A DNA stretch of 64,000 nt. It comes from Phallus indusiatus. Its lineage: Eukaryota > Basidiomycota > Agaricomycetes > Phallales > Phallaceae. Position 1 is the stretch's first letter. Each line of letters begins with the position of its first letter. This document shows, in pieces, positions 55,899-64,000 of the stretch. The DNA is taken from positions 434,001 to 498,000 of the forward strand of contig JAQFWX010000029.1 of NCBI GenBank assembly GCA_027605045.1, given 5' to 3'. Position numbers and translations under genes: made by a program. The notes under the pieces were generated by a model that worked only from the letters and a program-made list of their open reading frames with translations, made no database searches and was not told the DNA's origin.

Positions 55899-58419
55899 AT
55901 GAGCGCGTTGGTCTCGTCTGCGTCATCTCTGGAACCATCCAAACGCGCATCTTTCGCAACCACAGCACGCCTACTATCATGTCTTGTCACAGAATCTCTT
56001 TTGAAAGCGTTCTTCGTACCATCTCACTCCAAAAACGAAAACTTGAAAGGGATCGCGATTGTCCTAAATTCCGATGCTGTCGGTCTATCATCATCAACGG
56101 GCCCTGTTCGATCGTTGGAAGAGGTATTCGTCGTGATCCCACTACGCCATATACCCTTCTTGAAGGAGCGTCATATCAACCTTCTCGATCCACTGGATAT
56201 GCTGCCATATGTTTACGAACTGAAGACGCCAGAAAACGACAGCCATACGACGCCTAATGGGTTTTCAAAGGTGAGAGACTACAAATTTGCAAAGAAGCCA
56301 ATTTGATGGATAAGGATGATGCGATGACGGCTTGAGAGATGGGATGTCTGGGGATGGAGCACGGACTTGACTTGATTGAGCAAGTCTAGGGTCGTATCGC
56401 ATATGACTCAGATCAAGAACTTGATATTGCGTCCTTGACGTGGCATAGCTGCCGCCGATAGAGCTCGTGAAGGAGAAGCGGCCTTCCCCGTCTTCTCGTA
56501 ATAGCTGCCTATGGTTTGCAAGGATAAAGCATGGGATTTCGTCGGACATCACTTCCACAATATTCTTTTAATTAAAAAAAAGGAGATCTGGCTTCTGACG
56601 ATCTTTCCAGGCGTTCTACGACGTAGATGGGGCAATACGAACCGCGATCACCGAATTTGGCGTCTCCAACTTTGAGCTTGTTTCGTGTCCTGATCCAGTA
56701 CACCTTTGGAAGAAGTATGCACAGTATTCAGGAATTGAAAAAGATCTTGAGATCGACGTGGCTGAAGAGCTTCGGAACTCGATGGATTGGCAACGTGCGT
56801 TAATGACCCCTTATGGCTTCATCGAGAACTAACGCCAGATGTTTGACATTGTATTTTTCACAGAATACTCATATGAGAATCCTCCTGTTATGCCAACATG
56901 GGAATCGCCGAGCATTGTTTGGGAGCAATGCATCATCGAAGGCCATCCCACTCATCCTGTCAGTCCCGTTTATCCCGCTATTTTCCGCCCTCGATTTCGA
57001 ACAGTTTAGTAGATGCATAAGATGCGCCGTACTCTTCCTCCAATTACTCCGATTTCACCGGGTGACTTCAATTGGAAAGAACCCAATATACGGATGATTC
57101 TAGTTCCTCGAGACAAGCTGAACATCCAAGGCCCGTGGGACAATTGCGTCTCTCCCATCTTCAATGAAATCTGCAAAGCAGGAAGAGAAGCATCGGATAA
57201 ACCGCCAGAAGAGGTCCTAATCCCCATCCATGAGCTCCAGATTGAGAACATCGTGAAGAAGTTCCCCGAAGCACGTATTCTTCCCAAGGAATACTCACTT
57301 ACTGCACAGGCACAACAAAGCTTGCGGTAGAGTCTTGAATTAGTGAATATCGTTATGCGTGCTAACTTCTTGCATTAGTTCGGTAATCGTTGAAGTACTG
57401 CGAGATACACACCTGAAGCTTGCATTCGGCATACGGTTAACATCTGCTGTACGAACAATATCGCCTGCATCCGCATTCCTAGGACCACGATTCTCCAGCC
57501 AAATCGTCCCACACCTTACGTATGACAGGTCTCTTATGATTGTTCAAAAAGAGCTGGCGAGTGTATCCTCAGTTAACCCGGACGGTGAAATAGCCAAACA
57601 TCTTGCGTGCATCATTCGAGAATGTTATGAAAACACTGCTGAAGCGGAGCATAAAGAACGCGCTATTGTTTGTACTGCACTTGTTGAAACAGGATACAGT
57701 GGTAGCGGTGAAGAACCTCTAGTGCAAATCGTCTTCGGTCTTGATGACGAAAAGAAGCGAGTTGCGTGGCTGCATAGGTATGCTTCTAGTCGTGATACGC
57801 GCAACTGGTTTGATATATATGGCGAAACACGAATTAGATTTGTTGAATTGTTCTTCGCGGCGTTTTTACCTTCCGTTATTGCCAACGGAGTAGCATTCGA
57901 GGCACATCCACAGAACGTACTGGCACGGTTCGATATAGGGACAAAAGAATTAAAAGGATTTGTTATTCGAGATTTTGGAGGGTTGAGAGTTCATGAACGT
58001 TCCGTAATCGAGTCAACACCTCTCGAGTCCCTTGATGGCGTAATAGCTCCCGGTCACTCGATCATCGCAGACACGCTTGAAGACGTATACACGCGTTTAT
58101 ATCATACGCTCATACACAACCATCTTCAGCAGCTTATACGTGTTTTAAAACTCCATTACAACGGGATTGGATGGGCGATTGTGAAAAGCGTCTTGGAAAA
58201 GCAGATTCCTATCGGACATGAGTTACGGAAACTCTGGTTAGACCCAAAGACGGAGACATTACCAGGAAAATGTTTCATGAGGATGAGATTTCAAGGAATG
58301 TATCGGACCGTAAGCCAGGCTCTTTGTTTCTTGTACGGCAATGGAGCAGCTGACATTACACTCCATAGCATTTGCACGCGCCCTTTCCTAACTTGATACA
58401 CTATAAAGGTCTTGGATAA
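55899..58419 (+). CDS. IucA/IucC-family (NRPS-independent siderophore) synthetase, copy 2
   Basis: Paralogue of the minus-strand neighbour, 648 residues and intact. Exons 55899-56270, 56611-56794, 56864-56958, 57013-57326, 57379-58309, 58369-58419 join in phase; exons 3 and 4 have exactly the lengths of copy 1 (95 and 314 nt). Blocks: RLLSCLVTESLLKAFFVP, IIEGHPTHP then MHKMRRTLPP (canonical motif here), VLIPIHELQIEN, KLAFGIRLTSAVRTISP, VAFEAHPQNVLARFD, FVIRDFGGLRVH, YHTLIHNHLQQLIRVLKLHYN, ending PNLIHYKGLG. The last splice (58310-58368) is needed to reach that ending. Intron 1 is unusually long (340 nt). No transporter, hydroxylase or NRPS gene is in the window, so the substrates are unknown; sequence divergence from copy 1 suggests an old duplication. 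Confidence 0.92.
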
Positions 58420-58961
58420 ACATGAATGAATTATTAATTAGGTAGAGATTGGCATGGGATCGGACTTTGTTATAGTGCAACAAGACCATGTTATTCGTTT
58501 TGAACCGGGCGACATGAAAGGGCGACGCGAGGTGATTAGAGCGCTTGGTCACTCGCTGAAAAAGCTCAGTTCAAGGCGTGAGAAGATTTAGCCAAATTGA
58601 GTGGTAATTCTGACCTTCATAAAGCTGAAAGTGAGCGTGACTCGCCGCGTTTCCTCCATATCCTCAACTATCATGTGTACAGCGAGTCCTCCGGCTTTTT
58701 ACTATCATCACATACACCATAGCATTCAGTGGACAATGCAAAAATATCACAGAGATTCCTTGCTTTAGCTTCAGTACCTTGAAGAAACTCCGAAGTACCT
58801 CTATCACCGTTATTGGGCTTTAACCCCGCAAACGGGTCTGGAAAGTGGTGGAGGCAATCAACACACTTAGCAAATTCCTCAGCAACACAACCAGTGTCCG
58901 ACAAGGACTCAGTGTCTTGACAAATTACACAATGACGTCACATCAACTTTGAACAGGAGGT
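58420..58961. other. Intergenic or degraded 5' part of the next gene
   Basis: A short frame reads GSDFVIVQQDHVIRFEPGD after 58450 but has no recognised family. It could belong to the missing N-terminal part of the peptidase-like gene. Confidence 0.35.
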
Positions 58962-59830
58962 GAAGAAGCACAATCTCAAAATCACAAAGGCATCAATAAC
59001 CACGATTGACAAATTCCATAGGGACGTTACAAAATTCTGGAGTCAAAAACAGCAGCGTGTCATTGGGCACGTTTTCTACTTGCCTCCTGTCACCTTCGGA
59101 GTTGGACCCAAATGATATACTGAGGATTGGGCTTTAATCCAGCTCGATCACAGTAAGATTAACTGGGCCAATTTCAGAGGCAATGTGATTGACTTAGGTA
59201 TGTTTCCAGTAATTTTCATTAAATTCGTTGTTGACATATGTGCCTAGGGATGGAAATTGCGCTGAAGGACTTTGTGAGAATGATGTATCTGAAGGAAGAC
59301 AAAGCAGATCAAGAGAAGCGTAGCGATAAAAAGAATCGTCCTGGCGATAACACGGATCAGCCTGATGATTCAAAAGATGACCCCAACGATGAAAAGGGTT
59401 ACCCCGACGACCGCCTTTTCCAAATTCAAGGTGTCGTCCCTGCCGGACAATTGATTTTCCCCCAAATGCACGACGTGAACGGGCGAGGCATGCCTGTTCC
59501 TGTTGAAAAATGGTTGCGCAACAAATACGACTGTTGGCCGCGGCACAGGACTCGAATCGTTCGTGCGCTACACCCATCTGGACGGCACCGAGGAAACATC
59601 GATGGAACTAGCGGTGTACGGATACAACAAATTCTCTGCATTTTCCGAATGTGGTGATTCCGGGCGCTGTTATCGTCGACGGCTTAGGACGTGTCGCGGC
59701 CCTCCTGACTGGCGGAACCGGGCTACTCAAGTCAACCGATATTACCTATGGTATTCCCTTCGGTTGGCTTTTGGAGCGCATTCAAGCCAAGTTCCCTGGG
59801 CTTGATATCTACACCGGTTCCAAAGCTTGA
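58962..59830 (+). pseudogene. Trypsin-like peptidase relative (Agaricomycete family), broken
   Basis: Pieces in order: DKFHRDVTKFWSQKQQRVIG, HVFYLPPVTFGVGPK, TEDWALIQLDHSKINWANF (Asp region), VIDLG joined over intron 59198-59246 to MEIALKDFVRMMY, DRLFQIQGVVP, TTVGRGTGLESFVRYTHLDG, FSECGDSG (catalytic Ser motif GDSG) and AVIVDGLGRVAALLTGG, ending GLDIYTGSKA at 59828-59830. Breaks: TGA at 59113-59115 between GPK and YTEDW (CGA to TGA would fit), a frame change at the A5 run near 59508, and one at GGG near 59664 directly after GDSG. The N-terminal part is missing or unrecognisable. Function unknown; family members are probably intracellular proteases of uncertain activity. Confidence 0.65.
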
Positions 59831-60324
59831 GTTCCGTTGCTGCAAATGGGGTCACTCGCGCGAGCCTCAGATCTTCTTCGTCGCTCTTTTGTCCTTTCGC
59901 TCCTTCCGCTCCTTGGTCATTTCGCTTCTAAATCCCGTTTCCTTTCATTTTCCTTTCATTTTCTTTCTTCATTATATTACTCTTAGTTTCGTCTTTTGTA
60001 TTTAATTGATGTTTTTTTTTTCTATCCAAATCAAAAACGTCTTTTCCCCTCAGACTGATCTATATTAGGTCGGCGCATTAACCAGCGAGCGACAAATTAC
60101 ACTGCTGAGAGAAGATATAGTGGAGTGTTCTCCGTGATTTGTGTCTCTCCTGCTTGTACTATCGCTGTATCTCTCACATGTGATGCATGATGCGTTATAA
60201 TGCGCAAAACATTCCGAACCATCAAAAGAAATACAATATTTCATAAAAACAATAGAGAAAAGAAAATAGCAAAGCGAACAAAATAATAATGTCTTTCCTC
60301 ATCGATTCATCACTACTATAACTA
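59831..60324. other. Convergent intergenic
   Basis: Pyrimidine-rich stretch at 59880-60050, likely 3' UTR and processing signals for both neighbours. No gene. Confidence 0.4.
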
Positions 60325-63300
60325 CTACTGTCCTCTTCCTTTACGAGACCGATTATTCCTCGAATTATTATTATTTCCATGAGCATTGTTTCCCTGTCTC
60401 TGATAATTATCCTCAGCACTCCGCTCGATAATTTCGGGATTGGAATCCAGTCTGTCACGCAGTGAAGGTCGAGCATTAACATTGGCGGTAGAGTTTGTAG
60501 CCTGAGGCGCTGTTGCAGACGTCTTCGACGAAGACGACATGTCTTGTCCGACACGATCGCGTAAAGTTGGGCTTCGTCTTGATTGAGTGTTATTTACAGT
60601 TCCGGGATTGGATAGTCGATCAAGAAGTGACGAGGGTCGCACGTTCGGTTTTGGGGGTAGTCCGTGAATAGGCCTTGAACCAGCACCAGCACCAACAGGA
60701 TCTCCACTAGACTGTTCTGATCGTTGAGCGTGTTTGCCTGACCTTCTTCGGGCATGAGAATTAGGATTGCCCGATCCTGATGGAAAAGTCACGTTGTTAC
60801 TCTCTACCCCTATAGATCCCGGTGGTAGAACACCAATTAGCATCGAAGTCGAAATGTCAGGCTTTAGGGTATTGTCAACCATCATACCATCCGCGTCTGC
60901 GACCCCAGCGAAAGCAACATCAGGACGGCCGTCCATCTGCGCGTCACCTTTTGGATCATGTACAGCCACAGGGACAGGTGGTCCCTCAATGTCTCTGAAT
61001 CGAGAGTTCGGTCGTTGGCGTGGTCGCTGACCTTCTTCTTTCAAACTAGCAGTTCGCTAAGCAAAAGGCATGATAATGAGGAAAGAAGTTCAAAAAACGC
61101 CGGAGGAAAGCACCTACATCAACAACTGTAGGTGGTAGCTGCGGCGGCGGAGAGAGACCAGGAGAATAACGAGAAGCCTGACTGGTTTCACCAACTAATG
61201 GCCGATATGACTAAACCCGATTTATGTGAAATTAAATTAAGCAGAAGCTAAAGCTAAAGCTAAAGCTGAGCAAACCTCGCCAACACTGTTATTATTACTC
61301 GCTCTCTTAGCATCTTGTTGCGGCGGAAGTGGCAGCCTATCACGACGACCTTGTTCATCAGGTCGATACGAGTCCCCAAAGCGCGGTTTCAGAGGTATGG
61401 TATTGGGTCCAGAAAGACCGGGAGGTGGTGCAGCAGGCCGGTTAGAATGAAAAGTGTCATACCGCGCGTTATTAACTGATGGCGCATAACGGTCCTGTCA
61501 AGAAGAGGAAGAATAGTGAGGATGGTGAAAATGGTATGTAGCAAGACCGGAAGCACCTCTCCGTTATCGCGAGGACCTTCGTCACGACGACCGCGAATAG
61601 GTTGGCGGGATTTATTATCGGCGATGGGAAGAGGTGGAGCGCCTCCGCGCGAGTCAGATATGCTGTCATTAGTAGATGGTCCATCAATTGATTGTCTATA
61701 GTAATGCGCATCACGACGATGAGAATCAGACTCCATGGCACGAGGTCCTGTTGGTAGGTCGAGTCGACCGCCCATCCTATCTCTATCAGGTCCTCTGGGG
61801 GGTCGTTCAGGATAAAAGTCATCCTTTAAACGCATATCAGAAGAAGGGTCAGGTCTGTAACTATCCATCTCTCTTCTGGGATGCATATTATCTCGGCGCC
61901 GTGGTCCTACTGGTGCTGACCGAGGTCCATCAATCTGAGGCTGGGAGCGCCTAGCAATGTGATCTTCCAACAAAAGATCAAAAGAATGATCACGATCCAG
62001 CTGAACAGGCATACCGTTGTCACGAGCATCGCGGGAATCTAACTGGTCAGGTAAAGCTCGACGAGCAGAGGCTGAATCTGGATCATCCGTTGTCTTTTGA
62101 CGCTTTGTGTCATAGCTTCTTTCTAATTCGCGCCTTTGATTTTCCTCTCGTTCCATATATTTCGCGGATGGGATCAAAATCGGTTCCATGTGTGGTGGCC
62201 TATCTCTCGGTGGTGCAGCGTATTGTCTCGTCTTGCCTGCTTTGTTCGGCGCAGCCCATTCGGTAGGATGAGACTGAGAAGGTGGCTGTCCATGATGATC
62301 AAGAGTCCGAGGCGGCGACTTGGAAGATCTCAAACGTTTAGGTGGCCTATGAGGAGGAGAAAGATTACGTGCTCCTAAAAGAAAGAAGGATGCATGAATA
62401 TAACAAGACCGACGATATATGAAGAAACGAGGAAGGGATGAAAGATGGGAGAGAATGAACAATCCATTATCGTCCGAATACATGCGGCATTACGATGCAG
62501 AGAATGTAGAGAAGACAGTCCAGTAGCAGGTTCCTCGACAATGTCTGTCAAACACTGCCATGGCCTTCTTCATCATATCGAAACAGGAACAGAAAGTGGT
62601 CGTGTGATATGTCAGGGTGGGAGGGGATAACGTACGGTTTGTCTCGGAGTTCGGTAATATATACCGATCATCGCGCTGAGGAGACGGTGCTCTTTTATAC
62701 TGAGGCGCTGATGAAGAGTTGTGAGAGCCTGTGGGTGGTAGTACTGCCGTACGATAGTGTGGAGATGATCCCATTCGGTCATTACCGTCTCTATTTTCAT
62801 ACGGACCAGATACCGAATCGGGCCTAAGTTCTTTGGGTCTTGTCTCTTTCGAAGATGATACTCTGTCTCTGTCAGAGTCTTTTCCTCGAGCTCTGTGACT
62901 ACCTTCATATCTGTTTCTTCCTGGGGAAGGCGATCTGGGACGCTCAATCTCAGCACCTCGTCTGATCGACGGTGGTTCACGACTAAGCGATCTGTCATCG
63001 TAGGATCTTGCGTGTTGTGCGTATCCGGGAATATCTCTGTCTCTATCTCTGCCTCTGTCGTCGTCACGACGCAAGCTAGAATGAGATGGAGGAAATGCAG
63101 GAGATCGTGTTCTCTGGTAACGTTGGGGATCGCCGCCACGTTCAGGACGTGACACGAAATAGTCGTCTTTGGGTGGAGAATAGTGACGATCGTTATAGCT
63201 GAGGTTGGGCGACAGAGCTCTTCCAGATGATGGCTCAATTCGAGATGAACGACCTCTTCTGACATCATCATATCCTGGAGAACGTCTCCCAGCTGGGTAA

Positions 63301-64000
63301 TAAGAGGAACGGGGTGGTGATGGTGGTGGTGGCGCGTGTCCAGTCGCTTCTCTGCGATCCCAAGTGCGTTCGCCTGTCTTAGAGTTATAATAATACGGAT
63401 CATTTGATCCATCTCGAGCAATACACATTTCCCAATCAGGCGCTAGTTGTGAATCTCTGTCAGGGGAATAGTGACGGCTACCTGCCCGTCTTGGACTCGC
63501 ATGACGGCGACTATCGCGGTCGCGGTCACGGTCGCGCAAAGGAGCCATCGTGCTAGCAGATGTTATAGAAGGATGAGAAGGTCGAACATACGGCACATGT
63601 AAGGAAGCTGAAACAGGTTTTGGAGGCAATCCGTGTGTTCCTGGGGGTGGTAAGATGCTTGCCTGAGAAGCTGGACGAGCTGATTCACTAAATGATGTAG
63701 AGCGACGTCTATCACGAAAAGAAGATTCTTCTCGATTTTTACCGTTTACGAAATGTCCATCTGAATTTGTTCCGTTCGAAATATTTCCGTTATTTTTTAT
63801 GTCGGTGGTGGCTGTTTGACGGGGAGAAGCAGAAGTTGACAATGCAGAACGTGGAGGAGATGGTGAACGTTCATTAAGCAAAGCTTTATCCGAGACGACT
63901 CTTTGGCGAGCTTGTTGTTTAGTAGGTCGAGCTGATTTTGCTTCGCCTGTCGACACGCCACCCAAGTTAGTCCTGGTCTGATACGCTTGAAGTTCACCCA
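60325..64000 (-). CDS. WW-domain, Arg/Ser-rich protein, 5' end outside window
   Basis: One long minus-strand gene open to the right edge. A WW domain near 63380-63470 reads LAPDWEMCIARDGSNDPYYY and TGERTWDRREA; it binds Pro-rich ligands. Around it are RDRDRDRDSRR and many Arg-Ser, Arg-Asp and Pro-rich segments, typical of splicing- or transcription-linked scaffold proteins. Introns include 62376-62635 (260 nt, unusually long here) joining PNSETN to ARNLSPPHRPPKR, and about 61495-61557 joining RDNGE to RYAPSVNNARYD; further introns lie at about 61050-61280. The C-terminus has SLRDRLDSNP and an Asn/Arg-rich end RSRKGRGQ with stop at 60325. Repeated HGLPPKP occurs twice. Nuclear location is inferred. 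Exact orthology is not recognised. Confidence 0.75.
61243..61268. repeat. Hexanucleotide microsatellite (AAGCTA)n in an intron
   Basis: Four consecutive AAGCTA-type units in an intron of the WW-domain gene. Likely length-variable between strains. Confidence 0.7.

Noticed and set aside
1..64000. CRISPR array, bacterial operons or phage genes
   Set aside because: Spliced genes, chromodomain retrotransposons and mushroom-specific families make this eukaryotic nuclear DNA; no spaced short repeats of CRISPR type were seen.

Overview
The window is nuclear DNA of a filamentous basidiomycete, most likely a mushroom-forming Agaricomycete. Genes are split by many 45-70 nt GT-AG introns. The protein families are typical of that group: DUF6533 seven-helix proteins, DUF6698 protein, MGQYW-type F-box proteins, a Plavaka-type CACTA-like transposase and chromodomain Ty3/Gypsy elements. 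No rRNA, tRNA, CRISPR or bacterial operon structure was seen. Gene models were built by hand by joining reading frames at plausible splice sites, so exon edges are inferences unless stated otherwise.

Left part (1-26 kb), host genes: a kinase-like 3' end, a hypothetical gene, a CrtI-type desaturase, a RUS/DUF647 gene (minus), an F-box gene, a predicted 85-residue gene (minus), a one-helix membrane protein (minus), a predicted 112-residue gene, two tandem 14-exon DUF6533 genes with exons of only 5-16 nt, an F-box gene and a DUF6698 gene (minus).

Middle (26-42 kb): a Plavaka transposase gene whose ten exons still join into one open frame of about 1193 codons, although its second intron holds an 11.6 kb Gypsy chromovirus inserted antisense (5-bp target duplication GTTTG). 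That Gypsy element is itself hit by at least five further TG...CA insertions, some nested in each other, each with a perfect 5-bp target duplication and most looking like solo LTRs. Its own two LTRs read as identical, and its frame carries three CGA-to-TGA type stops.

Right part (42-64 kb): a second, decayed copy of the DUF6533 3' end plus an intact F-box paralogue (a segmental duplication of 20.4-23.7 kb), a cytochrome P450, a damaged GMC oxidoreductase (minus), a head-to-head pair of complete IucA/IucC-family (NRPS-independent siderophore) synthetase genes sharing a 1.05 kb promoter with GATAA motifs, a broken trypsin-like peptidase relative, and a WW-domain Arg/Ser-rich protein that runs off the right edge.

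The best candidate for an unusual system is the divergent siderophore-synthetase pair with its GATA-rich promoter, next to redox genes. Several host genes show single-base frame breaks, mostly at short homopolymers, so sequencing or assembly indels must be excluded before calling them pseudogenes.
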